A stretch of 64,000 nucleotides of DNA from Halovivax gelatinilyticus (GTDB lineage Archaea; Halobacteriota; Halobacteria; Halobacteriales; Natrialbaceae): positions 1,687,992 through 1,751,991 of the forward strand of contig NZ_CP101322.1 of the NCBI RefSeq assembly GCF_024300625.1. The letters are read 5' to 3'. The notes under the pieces are model-generated. The model was not told where the DNA came from. It worked only from the letters and a program-made list of their open reading frames with translations, and did not search any database. Both the position numbers and the translations under genes were made by a program. Shown piece after piece: positions 54,678 through 63,916 of the stretch (position 1 is the first letter of the stretch; every line of letters begins with the position of its first letter).

Positions 54678-56761
54678 CGTTCTCCCTCCGTGATGTGAAT
54701 ACTGCGGTACTCGTCGACGGTGGCGTGCTGATGGGGCCGAATCGTCACCGTCGTATCGGGGAGCTGAACCACCGCCGGCCCGTCGAACTCGTCGCCGGGT
54801 GCGAGGCGCTCGCCGTCGTAGACCGCGGTGGAATGCCGGGCCCCCGGTCCGGGCCAGTAGACCTCCCGGTGGTCGATCTGCGCGTCGCCCGATCGAGTCG
54901 TCGACCCGCCGAGTGACGGGTTGCTCGTCCGTACGCTGCCGGTTACCCGCTGGTTGACGAGCTCCGCCGGGACGGGCGCGTACGTTGAGCCTTCCCCGTA
55001 GAGACTCTCGTACTTCGATTCCCAGCGGTCGATCGTCGCCTCGACGTCGGCGTCGGTCAGGTCGCCACCGGGGACGCCGACTGAGAGCTGGTGGACCTGG
55101 CCTTTGTACCTGATCTCGGCCTCGCGGGCAAACGAGACGGCGTCGCCGTCGAATCCTCGGTCGACGAGCGTCTCGCGGACGTCGGCCGCGAGCCCGTCGT
55201 AGACCCGCGTCACGGCGGCCGGATCGAACGGTTCGAAGTCGGGGTTCGATCGCTCGGCGACGTAGTTGACGTCGGCCGTCGCGATGCCGAACGCCGAGAA
55301 CACCGATGCGGTGTCTCCGAGCGGGACGACGACCGACTTGACGCCGAGGTCTGACCCGTAAAACGACGCGTGGACCGGGCCGGCGCCGCCGTATGAGAGC
55401 AGCGAAAACTCTCGAGGGTCGTGCCCACGTTCGACGGTCACCTGTCGAAGTAGATCGGCCATCGCTCCGTTGACGATCTCGAAGATGCCGGCCGCCGCCT
55501 GCTCGACGGTCATATCGAGCGGATCCGCGACGGATCGAACCGCACTGTGGGCTGCTTCGACGTCCATCTCTCGACGACCGCCGAGGAAGTACTCCGGATC
55601 GAGGTACCCCAGCACGAGGTCGGCGTCCGTGACGGTTGGCTCGGTACCGCCGAGACCGTAGCACGCGGGTCCGGGATCGGCGCCCGCGCTCTTTGGCCCC
55701 ACCCGGAGCGCGCCACCGTCGTCGATCCACGCGATCGACCCGCCGCCGCTCCCGATCGATTCGATGTCGACCGAGAGCTGATAGAGCGTCTGACTATTGA
55801 CCGACAGCGTCGGCCGTGTCTGTACGTCCCCGTCGATGATGAGTCCGACGTCGAAACTCGTGCCGCCGACGTCCGTACAGATCAAATTCGGCTCGCCCAT
55901 CTCCCGACCGACGAATTGGGAGCCGAGTATCCCGCCCGTCGGTCCGGACATGATGGTCGAAACCGCCTCCGACGAGATAGATTCGGGATCCATCGCACCG
56001 CCCGTGCTCTTCATCACGTAAAACGGTGCGTCGAGGCCCCGCTCGGTCAACTCGGATGCCAGGGATTCGATATACGTTTCGAGAACCGGCGCCGTCGCCG
56101 CGTTGACGACCGTCGTCGCCGTTCGCTCGTACTCGCCGAGTTTTGGGGCGACTTCGTGAGAGCAAAAACACGGACACTCGGGAGCGACGTCGGCCGCTAT
56201 CTCTCGGACTCGTCGCTCGTGATCCGGATTTTCGAAACTCCAGAGCAAACTGACTGCGAGTGTATCGACCGCGGGAGCCAGTTCCTCGATCGCGGTTCGG
56301 ACGCCGTCTTCGTCGAGTTCGACGATCGCCTCGCCCTTGTAGTCTATTCGCTCGTCGATCTGGCGGATCAGTCGTGGCGGTACGAGCGGATCCGGCTTCG
56401 ACTGACTCGCGTAATGTTGTTGCTCCGATCGTGTTAGTCCCTCCGTCCGGGTCTTCGTCCGACCGATCGCGAGCGCGTCAGCGTGGCCGCTCGTCGTGAT
56501 CAGCCCGACGTCCGCTCCGCTTGCCTCGAGGACGGTATTCGTCGTCAGCGTCGTTCCGTGAAAGAGGACGGACGTTCGAGACAGCAACGTCTCGAGGTCG
56601 ATTCCGACCTCGTCGGCGCCGTTTCGAAGCGAATTGAGCACACCCGTCGTTGGATCGTCGGGCGTCGTTTCCGACTTTCCCGTCTCCCGACTCCCGTCGT
56701 CTCCGATTAGTACGGTGTCGGTAAATGTCCCTCCGGTATCAACACCGATGACGTACGTCAT
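54674..56761 (-). CDS. hyuA: Hydantoinase A/oxoprolinase-type ATPase subunit (HyuA)
   Basis: A 695-aa ASKHA-type ATP-dependent subunit. Phosphate-1 motif VIGVDTGGTFTDT at 4-16; second VGGTSFDVGLI; family blocks FHGTTLTTNTVLE, TSGHADALAIGR, ESIGSGGGSIAWID and RGHDPREFSLLSYGGAGPVHA. The start ATG at 56761 has TATA-like ATTTATAAC ~28 bp upstream in an AT-rich stretch. It is first gene of the operon hyuA-hyuB-gamma. Members phosphorylate the substrate before ring opening or carboxylation. Whether this complex acts on hydantoins, oxoproline, acetone or an aromatic ketone is open. Confidence 0.93.
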   Translation of the reverse strand: MTYVIGVDTGGTFTDTVLIGDDGSRETGKSETTPDDPTTGVLNSLRNGADEVGIDLETLLSRTSVLFHGTTLTTNTVLEASGADVGLITTSGHADALAIGRTKTRTEGLTRSEQQHYASQSKPDPLVPPRLIRQIDERIDYKGEAIVELDEDGVRTAIEELAPAVDTLAVSLLWSFENPDHERRVREIAADVAPECPCFCSHEVAPKLGEYERTATTVVNAATAPVLETYIESLASELTERGLDAPFYVMKSTGGAMDPESISSEAVSTIMSGPTGGILGSQFVGREMGEPNLICTDVGGTSFDVGLIIDGDVQTRPTLSVNSQTLYQLSVDIESIGSGGGSIAWIDDGGALRVGPKSAGADPGPACYGLGGTEPTVTDADLVLGYLDPEYFLGGRREMDVEAAHSAVRSVADPLDMTVEQAAAGIFEIVNGAMADLLRQVTVERGHDPREFSLLSYGGAGPVHASFYGSDLGVKSVVVPLGDTASVFSAFGIATADVNYVAERSNPDFEPFDPAAVTRVYDGLAADVRETLVDRGFDGDAVSFAREAEIRYKGQVHQLSVGVPGGDLTDADVEATIDRWESKYESLYGEGSTYAPVPAELVNQRVTGSVRTSNPSLGGSTTRSGDAQIDHREVYWPGPGARHSTAVYDGERLAPGDEFDGPAVVQLPDTTVTIRPHQHATVDEYRSIHITEGER

Positions 56762-56993
56762 ACGGTACCAAGATCAACCGTCTGTTATAAATGAATTATA
56801 TATTCTAACAGATAGTATCGCGGGTCAATTACACCGCTAGTTGACCGATCACAACGGATCCGGGTGTCGATCGAGCGCCGTCAACTCACAGCGAGTGACG
56901 CCCACTCACCGAGCCATCGACGGGCGGAGGCCGGTTTCCCATCGACGCTGTTTTCGGGCTCCGGGAGGGCACATCGGTATCCGTCGAACGATG

Positions 56994-59138
56994 TCACCCG
57001 TTGAACGTACAGAGGTCAGCGCGTCCGGAGCCGACGAGCGTGTTCACGTCGTCGTAGGTCGTGACGTAACTCGTCGAGAGCGCCGGCAACCCGCTCTCGT
57101 TCCGGTAGGTCTCGGTGAAGTCGGTGAGTACCGTCGGATCGTAGCGCGGGCGCTCGCGGACGGTCGCTTGCCCGGCGACGATCGAGAGTAGATCGCACTC
57201 GCGGTCGGCGAGTTCGCGGGCGACTTGCAGCGACTCGCGAGTCTTCAGCCCCTGGAGGTTCCAGTCGGTCGCCTGGAGACAAACGCCGAGGGGCTTTTCG
57301 TCCGGCCAGACATCTCGAACGGCGTCGAAGACCGAGAGCGGATATCGCATCCGATTTTCGAGCGACCCGCCGTACTCGTCGTCGCGGTCGTTCGTCAGCG
57401 GCGAGAGGAACGACGAGAGGAGGTAGCCGTGGCCGGCGTGGAGCTGGAGGTAGTCGAACCCGGCCGCGTCGGCGCGTTCGGTCGCCCGGACGAACGCGTC
57501 GCGAACGCGCTCACAGTCGGAGTCGTCCATCGCGGTCGGTTCGGGACCGCCAGGGGCGTAGGGGGTGGCCGACGGCGCGTACACCTCCCAGCGCTCGTCG
57601 GGCGGGAGCGGGCGATCGAGTCCGCGCTCGCGCGGTCGCGTCGCGCCGCGACGACCGGCGTGAAACAGCTGCGCGCCGATGGCGGCGTCCGTCTCGGCGT
57701 GGACGGTCTCGACCAGATCGGCCCAGGTCGACTCGTGGGCGTCGTCGTAGAGCCCCGGCGTGCCGGGCGTGATTCGCCCGGTCGCGTTCACCGCGATCGG
57801 ATCGGGTAGCAAGAGCCCGGGACCGCTCTCTGCGCGTTCGCGAAGGTCGTCGACGTAGCCGTCGGCGGGCCGACCGTCGGTCGCCTCGTGACTCGGCGGC
57901 CGCGAACCGACGAGTCGGTTGTCGATCGTCGTCTCACGAAGTGAGAGCGGCTGGTGTAGCGGCGGGCGGGCGGCCAGCGGTTCGGTCGTCGCCTCGGACG
58001 CCTGCGTTTCGAACCAGCGGTCGTAGCCGTCGGCGTATCCGACGTCGCGCAGTTTGAGGCTGTCGTAGGAAATCCGCCCGCTCCGGGTCAGCAGGTTGTA
58101 CGCGAACTGTTCGGGCGGCAGGTCCCAGTAGCGTTCGACGTTCTCGAAGTAGCGCTGGCTGCGCTCGGCAGCATCCTGCAGTCCTTCGACGCGGGGCCGA
58201 CGCTCCTTCTCGTAGTGGTTGAGCGCCGACCGGACGTCGTCGCCGTGTTCGCGAACGCCTTCGAGCAGCGAGATGGCGTCTTCGAGCGCGAGCTTGGTTC
58301 CCGATCCGATCGAGAAGTGGGCGGTGTGGGCGGCGTCGCCGAGCAGGACGACGTCCTCGCCCATCGACCACGAGCCGCACTCGACGACGGGGAAGTTTCG
58401 CCAGGCGTAGAGCTTACTCCGTAGCTCGTGGCCGTCTAAGTGGTCGGCGAAGAGGTCTTCGACGTAGGCGAGCGCTTCGTCCTCGCTCTTTTCGTCCATG
58501 CCGGCCGCCTCCCAGGTCGCCTCGGTGCACTCGACGATGAACGTGCTCATCCGACCGGGGTAGGCGTGGACGCGCCAGAGGCCGTGTTCGTTCTCCCTGA
58601 AGACGAACGTGAAGACGTCGAACGGCTTCTCGGTGCCGAACCAGGCGAACTTCGCGTCGCCCATCGAGACGCTCGGTCGGAAGGCCGCTTCGTAGGTGGT
58701 CCGAACCGTGCTGTTCAACCCGTCGGCGCCGATCAGGAGGTCGGATTCGTCGACGAGTTCCTCGACGTCGCCTTCGTCGATCTCGTCGCCGTGGCGCAGT
58801 TCGACGCCGACTTCCGCTGCGCGTTCCTGGAGGATCGTGAGCAGTTCCGACCGCATGATGCCGGCGAAGGTGTGGCCGCCACAGCGGATCGACTCGCCCT
58901 CGAGGTGGATATCGATCGGATCCCAGCGGACGAACGCGTCGGTGATGCGCTCGTGGGTTTTCGTATCCGCTTCCCGGAGATTCGACAGCGTCGCGTCGGA
59001 GAAGACGACGCCCCAGCCGTAGGTGTTGTCGGCCGGATCGCGTTCGTAGACGGTGATCTCCCAGTCGGGGCGCTCTTTTTTCAGGAGCGTACTCGCGTAG
59101 AGGCCGGCGGGGCCGCCGCCGACGACGGTTACCTGCAT
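56994..59138 (-). CDS. Fused FAD monooxygenase/OYE reductase (salicylyl-CoA or 2-aminobenzoyl-CoA hydroxylase type), C-terminus short
   Basis: A 714-aa two-domain flavoprotein. Residues 1-~395 form a class A FAD hydroxylase (VTVVGGGPAGLYAS, the mid motif LIGADGLNS, and VVLLGDAAHTAHFSIGSG). From ~400 on it is an Old Yellow Enzyme barrel (LAARPPLHQPLSLRETTIDNRLV; QLFHAGRRG; YLQLHAGHGYLLSSFLSP; DDEYGGSLENRMRYP). This fusion is known from anthraniloyl-CoA monooxygenase/reductase and salicylyl-CoA 5-hydroxylase, which act on CoA-activated aromatics. The protein stops at GRADLCTFNG, where relatives continue with ALARPHL and ~30-40 more residues, so the last barrel strand is missing. The start at 59138 is 2 bp after the luciferase-like gene. 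Confidence 0.87.
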   Translation of the reverse strand: MQVTVVGGGPAGLYASTLLKKERPDWEITVYERDPADNTYGWGVVFSDATLSNLREADTKTHERITDAFVRWDPIDIHLEGESIRCGGHTFAGIMRSELLTILQERAAEVGVELRHGDEIDEGDVEELVDESDLLIGADGLNSTVRTTYEAAFRPSVSMGDAKFAWFGTEKPFDVFTFVFRENEHGLWRVHAYPGRMSTFIVECTEATWEAAGMDEKSEDEALAYVEDLFADHLDGHELRSKLYAWRNFPVVECGSWSMGEDVVLLGDAAHTAHFSIGSGTKLALEDAISLLEGVREHGDDVRSALNHYEKERRPRVEGLQDAAERSQRYFENVERYWDLPPEQFAYNLLTRSGRISYDSLKLRDVGYADGYDRWFETQASEATTEPLAARPPLHQPLSLRETTIDNRLVGSRPPSHEATDGRPADGYVDDLRERAESGPGLLLPDPIAVNATGRITPGTPGLYDDAHESTWADLVETVHAETDAAIGAQLFHAGRRGATRPRERGLDRPLPPDERWEVYAPSATPYAPGGPEPTAMDDSDCERVRDAFVRATERADAAGFDYLQLHAGHGYLLSSFLSPLTNDRDDEYGGSLENRMRYPLSVFDAVRDVWPDEKPLGVCLQATDWNLQGLKTRESLQVARELADRECDLLSIVAGQATVRERPRYDPTVLTDFTETYRNESGLPALSTSYVTTYDDVNTLVGSGRADLCTFNG

Positions 59139-59140
59139 GG

Positions 59141-59992
59141 TTATCGCCACTCGGTTTCGATGAGCGTTTCGAGCCGATCGTACTGATCGTCGTCGGCGAC
59201 GGTCGGAAAGAGCAGCAGTTCGTCGCAACCGGCGTCGGCGTAGCCGCGGACGAACTGGAGCACCTCCTGTGGCGTCGTCAGCAGGCTGTCGGCGATCTTC
59301 TCGGCGAACGGGCCGGTGAAGGCGTAGTAGTCGAGGAGGTACTCGCGGCCGCGCTCGGCGGCGTCCTCGCCGAGGGCGAAATAGCCGTGACCCCAGAGGT
59401 CGGGGTCGCCGGGTCGGCCGGATTCGGCCCAGGCGGCCCGGGCCTGTTCGGCTTTCCGCTCGAACGCCCGCGGAGGCCCGCCGCCGTGGATGTAGCCGTC
59501 GGCGTAGCGCCCGACGCGGTTGAAGGTGGGATCGCTGTCGCCGCCGACGAGCAGGTGCGGGCCACCCTCGCGTGCGGGTTCCGGTCCGATCTCGTCGTCT
59601 TCCCAGCTCTCGCGGAGGCTATTCAACTGCTTCGAGAAGCGCCGGCCACGTCCGTCGAAGTTGACACCGGCGGCCTCGTAATCCTCGGGGCGTGCCCCGA
59701 GTGCGAGACCGAGGGTGAGCCGTCCGCCCGAGAGTCGGTCGACCGTCGCGGCTCGCTTCGCGAGGAGCGCGTCGTTGCGAAGCGGGCCGGCGACGATCGA
59801 GGTCACCAGTTGTATGTCCTCGGTGTAGCCGATACAGGCGGCGAGCGTCGCGAGCGGGTCCGTGCTCCGGTAGACGAGCCGGTCGAAGACGCCGAGACTC
59901 GTGAACGGGCCGTCCTCGGCTCGCTCGGCCCACGTGAGCAGCGTCTCTCGATCGGCATCCAGCGTGTTCGGGAGCCCGATTCCAATTTGCAT
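59141..59992 (-). CDS. LLM-class (luciferase-like) flavin oxidoreductase
   Basis: A 283-aa TIM-barrel protein of the bacterial luciferase/F420-dependent family. Marks are the N-terminal MQIGIGLPNTLD, LATLAACIGYTEDIQLVTSI, the flavin-site stretch KRAATVDRLSGGRLTLGLALG, and DYEAAGVNFDGRGRRFSKQL. The ATG at 59992 matches the family start; a TATA-like AGATATACG lies ~33 bp upstream. Cofactor could be FMN or coenzyme F420, which haloarchaea make. It heads an operon with the fused hydroxylase (2-bp gap) and may supply reduced flavin or perform another oxidation in the same pathway. Confidence 0.9.
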   Translation of the reverse strand: MQIGIGLPNTLDADRETLLTWAERAEDGPFTSLGVFDRLVYRSTDPLATLAACIGYTEDIQLVTSIVAGPLRNDALLAKRAATVDRLSGGRLTLGLALGARPEDYEAAGVNFDGRGRRFSKQLNSLRESWEDDEIGPEPAREGGPHLLVGGDSDPTFNRVGRYADGYIHGGGPPRAFERKAEQARAAWAESGRPGDPDLWGHGYFALGEDAAERGREYLLDYYAFTGPFAEKIADSLLTTPQEVLQFVRGYADAGCDELLLFPTVADDDQYDRLETLIETEWR

Positions 59993-60299
59993 TTCACTTG
60001 AATACTGGTAAGCGTTCACGTATATCTGTCGATCAGTGCAGCACATTTCCGATTCTGTCCTTATTTATTGGACAAATAAACCACAGATGTCTAATTTAAT
60101 TTTCCATACTCTGCACTCGCGCCATATTCGTGGCGTGTTCCCCAACGAGCGACCAACCGACGTGGCGATCAGGTTTCGGTCGATACGTGCCGTTCTTCGA
60201 GGTGTTGTGGGCGATTCGGACGGCACCCGCCCCATCGACTGGCGAGCGGTTCAGTTATCCTCGCGGGTCCGTCAAAATGGGTGGCCGCAGGCGAGTTCG
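59993..60299. other. AT-rich promoter region with an inverted repeat
   Basis: No gene is seen. TTTATT-GGACA-AATAAA (60064-60080) is a perfect 6-bp inverted repeat and could be an operator for the leftward operon. The promoter of that operon lies near 60024-60032. Confidence 0.4.
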
Positions 60300-61841
60300 T
60301 CAGTCGTCGGCCGTCACTACCGATCCGTCGTCGTCCCAGCGCTGGTTCGACGCACCGTCGAGGTAGCCCTGGATGCGTTCTACGTTCTCCTGTGGGACGG
60401 GCGACGTGACGTAACTCACAACGACGAAGACGATCGAGTTCGCGAGGAGGGCGTAGAAGCCGGAGAAGAATCCGACGTCGATCGCGGACGGAATCGCGAT
60501 CCACTCGACCAGTAACAGACACACGAGTATCACACCCGTCGAGAGTCCGGCTATCGCCCCCGCCGCGGATGCGCGATCCCAGATGAGCGCTCCGACGATG
60601 ATCGGTGCCAGCTGGGCGGCGCCTTCCAGGGCGAACGTCAACAGCCAGAACAAGATGGCGAACTCCTGGATCGCGATGACGTACGCGATGATGGCGATGA
60701 TCGGGACCAGTATCTGTGCAAAGCGCGTCTCTTTTCGTTCGTCGATTTCACCGTCGGCGACGAATTCTTCGTACCAGTCGCGAGTCAGCAGGACGGCGAC
60801 TGCATGAAGCTGCGAATCTTTCGTACTCATCGCCGCGGCGATCGCGCCGGCGACGACGATCGAAGCGAACCACGCCGGAGCGAATTCGTAGAGCATCTCC
60901 GGAACGATGTTATCGGGATCAGATATTTCCGGGAAGTAGATCAATCCGCCGAGGGCGATGAACGGGATTGCCAGGTAGAAGATAAACAGGTAGATCGACG
61001 CGCTAACGCCGGACCACTTGATCGTCGCCGGTGAACCGCCGCCGAAGTATCGAAGGAACATCTGCGGGAGCATCATCTGGCCTAACACGGCGATAATGAA
61101 CCACGTAAACGTAAACTCTGGCGTCCACATGTCACCCGGGCCCGGAATGAGGAAGTGATCCTGGAACTCGGCGCTCAATTCGGCGAACAGGTCTGTCGGA
61201 CCCTGGAACGCGGTTGCCATGATGAGTATCGCAGAGAGCCAGATCGCGATGAGCATGAACACACCCTGGATGATGTCCGTCCAGGCGAGCGCTCTCAGTC
61301 CGCCGAGCCACACGTAGATGACGCCCGCCGCGAGAAGTATTGCGGCTCCAACTTCGAAACTGACGACTCCTTCAGTTGCAACTTCGAAGATGATCCCGGC
61401 GCCTGTGAGTTGTAGCGCGACGTACGGGAACGAAAACAGAATAAGCACGCCACTCGCAAGTAAGGAAAGCGGTTTCGAGTCGTAAAAGTCGGCGAGGAAG
61501 TCCGACGGTGAAATATAGCCGTATTTGGCACCGAGAATCCACATACGACTTCCGAGAACCCAGAATATTACCCCGGCGAAAAATAGCTGGAGCGTAAATC
61601 CAATTATCGCTGGGAGGCCGGTCATGTACGTGATCCCGCCTGCTCCGAGAAATGCGAACGCAGAGAAAATCGTTGCCGCCACCGTGAACGTGAGCGCTGT
61701 GATGCCGAGTCCACGATCGGCCGCCATCCAGTCTTCGATTTCTAGTTTTCCGACTCGCCATCCCTGGTATCCGACCCCCAGAACGACCAGAATGTAGATT
61801 CCGATCGTTGCGAGGGCTACCTGTGCTTGTAACGAAACCAT
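60300..61841 (-). CDS. Sodium:solute symporter (SSS family)
   Basis: A 513-aa carrier with about 13 membrane helices of the LeuT fold. Family blocks: WMAADRGLGITALTFTVAATIFSAFAFLGAGG at its start (given in full motif parts as WMAADRGLG and AATIFSAFAFLGAGG), GGLRALAWTDIIQG, and VVAGAIAAAMSTKDSQLHAVA with the Na+-site Ser residues. It couples uptake to the Na+ gradient; substrate unknown but probably an organic acid or heterocycle fed to the neighbouring catabolic genes. Its ATG shares one base with the stop of the DUF3311 gene (TGATG), a tight coupling. Confidence 0.93.
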   Translation of the reverse strand: MVSLQAQVALATIGIYILVVLGVGYQGWRVGKLEIEDWMAADRGLGITALTFTVAATIFSAFAFLGAGGITYMTGLPAIIGFTLQLFFAGVIFWVLGSRMWILGAKYGYISPSDFLADFYDSKPLSLLASGVLILFSFPYVALQLTGAGIIFEVATEGVVSFEVGAAILLAAGVIYVWLGGLRALAWTDIIQGVFMLIAIWLSAILIMATAFQGPTDLFAELSAEFQDHFLIPGPGDMWTPEFTFTWFIIAVLGQMMLPQMFLRYFGGGSPATIKWSGVSASIYLFIFYLAIPFIALGGLIYFPEISDPDNIVPEMLYEFAPAWFASIVVAGAIAAAMSTKDSQLHAVAVLLTRDWYEEFVADGEIDERKETRFAQILVPIIAIIAYVIAIQEFAILFWLLTFALEGAAQLAPIIVGALIWDRASAAGAIAGLSTGVILVCLLLVEWIAIPSAIDVGFFSGFYALLANSIVFVVVSYVTSPVPQENVERIQGYLDGASNQRWDDDGSVVTADD

Positions 61842-62176
61842 CACTTCTCACCTCCGTCAACGACCGCACTCTCGGGAACGGTAGTTTCGTCCCGATCTGT
61901 ATCGGTAAACCCGATGACACCGGTTTTCTCCCGAAGTTCCGGCGGAACTTGTTCCATGGTAATTCCCCACGCGTCGATCCAGGCCGCCCAGAGCAGGATT
62001 ATCGCCATGGCCGAACCGACCAGTAGCGTCCAAATGTATAACGGCGGGAAGCCGGCGACCAATTCTGGTGTATTAAACGCCGATACGATCGGGGGTGCGA
62101 GCGATACATGCGCGATAACGAGAAGGACAGCAGCGATTTTCCCTTCTCTCTTCTTTGGTATGATTTTACGTATCAT
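61841..62176 (-). CDS. DUF3311 small membrane partner of the symporter
   Basis: A 111-aa protein with two membrane helices (AAVLLVIAHVSLAPPIVSAF and LYIWTLLVGSAMAIILLWAAWI) and a hydrophilic tail. The motif PPLYIWTLL fits DUF3311 proteins, which are regularly encoded in front of SSS symporters and probably act as their small subunit. A TATA-like ACTATATTTT lies ~32 bp upstream of the ATG. It heads the two-gene transport operon, divergent from the racemase-family gene. Confidence 0.88.
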   Translation of the reverse strand: MIRKIIPKKREGKIAAVLLVIAHVSLAPPIVSAFNTPELVAGFPPLYIWTLLVGSAMAIILLWAAWIDAWGITMEQVPPELREKTGVIGFTDTDRDETTVPESAVVDGGEK

Positions 62177-62387
62177 GGCACGTGCTCACCGAGTCAATTG
62201 TACAAAATATAGTTAATGTATTAATTCTGGGAAATTCAATATCGGATTCTCTCCAACACGCTATGCAAAACGGTTATACTTGGATATTGTATTACGAGTG
62301 TACGTTACATTGGATGTTGATACCTCTCGGATTTGTGAGTAAAGAACCACCAAACTACTAACACGTAGTCGACACAGTATCACCATA

Positions 62388-63095
62388 ATGGTCGCGCACA
62401 CACGAATCGGGCTCATCGTCCCGTCGACGAATACGACCAACGAAGTCGAGTTCGTCGACTACGCCCCGTCCGACGTTTCCATTCACGTCGGGCGCGTCAC
62501 AGGCGGCGATTGTACCGTCGAGACCCTAGAGCGAATGGCTGCTGACATAGAGCGCACTGCAGCGCTTCTGTCCGATGCGCGCGTGGATCTGATCGCGTTC
62601 GGCTGTACGACCGGGAGCCTGGTTCACGGCGCCGGATACGCCGAGGAACTCATCGAGGTGATTCAGGAGGCAAGCGGCGTCCCGGCCATCACGACCGCAA
62701 GCGCCGTCGTCGACGCGCTCGACGGGCTGGGGGCGTCCACACTGTCAGTCGCGACGCCGTACCCCGACGACATCAACCGACTCGTTAGTGCGTACCTGGA
62801 GGACCACGGATTCTCCATCGCGCGCCTCCACGGACTCGGTCACGCATCTCCCGTCGACGTGGCGAACCGGTCGGAGACGGCCGTCTACGATCATGCGAAG
62901 ACTGTCGCCGATTCCGCCGCGGACTGCGTCTTTATCAGCTGTACGGACTATCCGACGTTCGAGACCATTCGCCCGCTCGAACGCGATATCGGTCGCCCGG
63001 TCGTCACCAGCAATCAGGCGACGCTGTGGCGCGCTCTCGAACTGACCGACGTGGCGTACGACGACGTTCCACTCGGACAGTTATTCGACGTATAA
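62388..63095 (+). CDS. Asp/Glu racemase superfamily enzyme (maleate isomerase / arylmalonate decarboxylase type)
   Basis: A 235-aa enzyme with two Rossmann-like halves, each carrying a Cys at the active site: FGCTTGSLVHG and FISCTDYPTFETI. The N-terminus IGLIVPSTNTTNEVEF is typical of maleate isomerases and arylmalonate decarboxylases, and related to hydantoin racemases. The choice between these cannot be made without alignment. It is divergent from the transporter operon and belongs to the catabolic cluster; hydantoin racemase would agree with hyuAB, maleate isomerase with ring-cleavage products. Confidence 0.88.
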   Translation: MVAHTRIGLIVPSTNTTNEVEFVDYAPSDVSIHVGRVTGGDCTVETLERMAADIERTAALLSDARVDLIAFGCTTGSLVHGAGYAEELIEVIQEASGVPAITTASAVVDALDGLGASTLSVATPYPDDINRLVSAYLEDHGFSIARLHGLGHASPVDVANRSETAVYDHAKTVADSAADCVFISCTDYPTFETIRPLERDIGRPVVTSNQATLWRALELTDVAYDDVPLGQLFDV

Positions 63096-63359
63096 GCGCC
63101 ACAATCTAGCTGAATCGAACGGGTCTGATCTGCACGGACGGGGCCGTCTCTACGCTCGATACGGTGGGCGTGGATCGACGCCGTGGCCAGTGAGGCGACG
63201 CTCGATACGTTTGCTCGCGGGACGAGTCGGAACAGACGCCGCCGTACCATCGTGTACTGGCGCGCGTAGAACGGTCCGCCTACCGACGTTCCGAAAATCC
63301 GTTATTCGCACGCCGACGGTCTGAGCACCGGATCCCACTAATTCGACCGGCCATGGTGC

Positions 63360-63746
63360 TCACTCGCGTACGGCTTCGGCTTTGATCTCGACGACCATGC
63401 CCTCTCTCGGAAGCTCGTTGACGGCGATCATGGTTGACGCAGGCTGTTCGTCGGGGAACGCTTCGCGGTGTGCGCGTCCGATCTCCTCCCAGTCGCCGAA
63501 GTCGGTCACGTACACCTCGGTGTGGATGACGTCGGTAATCGAGGCGCCTACTTCTTCGAGTGCGTGTTCGATACGATCCATAACGAACGACGCCTGCTCG
63601 TACGGCTCGCCGGGGGCGACGACCTCGCCGTCTTCGATCGGACTCGTCCCGGCCACCTGGACGGTGTTTCCGACTCTCACGGCACGATTGTAGCCGAACT
63701 GCTCTTCGAAGGTGGTCCCGGTCGAGTACGCCTCTCGGTCGGTCAT
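63360..63746 (-). CDS. RidA-superfamily protein lacking the catalytic arginine
   Basis: A 128-aa YjgF/YER057c-type protein. It shows YNRAVRVGNTVQVAGTSP, the ASFVMDRIEHALEEVGASITDVIHTEVYVTD block and the C-terminal PASTMIAVNELPREGMVVEIKAEAV. In imine/enamine deaminases the segment reads PARS...; here Ser stands at the Arg position. The subfamilies without that Arg (Rid4-7) mostly have unknown roles and often lie in catabolic clusters. The ATG at 63746 begins MTDREAYSTG; an upstream frame adds 29 Arg-rich residues without homology. Confidence 0.9.
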   Translation of the reverse strand: MTDREAYSTGTTFEEQFGYNRAVRVGNTVQVAGTSPIEDGEVVAPGEPYEQASFVMDRIEHALEEVGASITDVIHTEVYVTDFGDWEEIGRAHREAFPDEQPASTMIAVNELPREGMVVEIKAEAVRE

Positions 63747-63916
63747 ACGACTCGTTGGGAGAACCAGTATTTGGATGCTGTGGTAGCGGAGATGTCGAAT
63801 TCGTCGGTGTCGGCTGCGTATCCATCCTTCCACCGATTGGATACAAAATACGAGTGCAGGCCGGTTTCCACCCCAGGTTCGATACGCAGATGTGCTCCTG
63901 GGATCACCAGCCCCTG

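Noticed and set aside
54678-55730. 350-residue N-terminal extension of hyuB.
   Set aside because: It is a shadow of hyuA; the ATG at 54677 overlapping the hyuA stop is the natural start.
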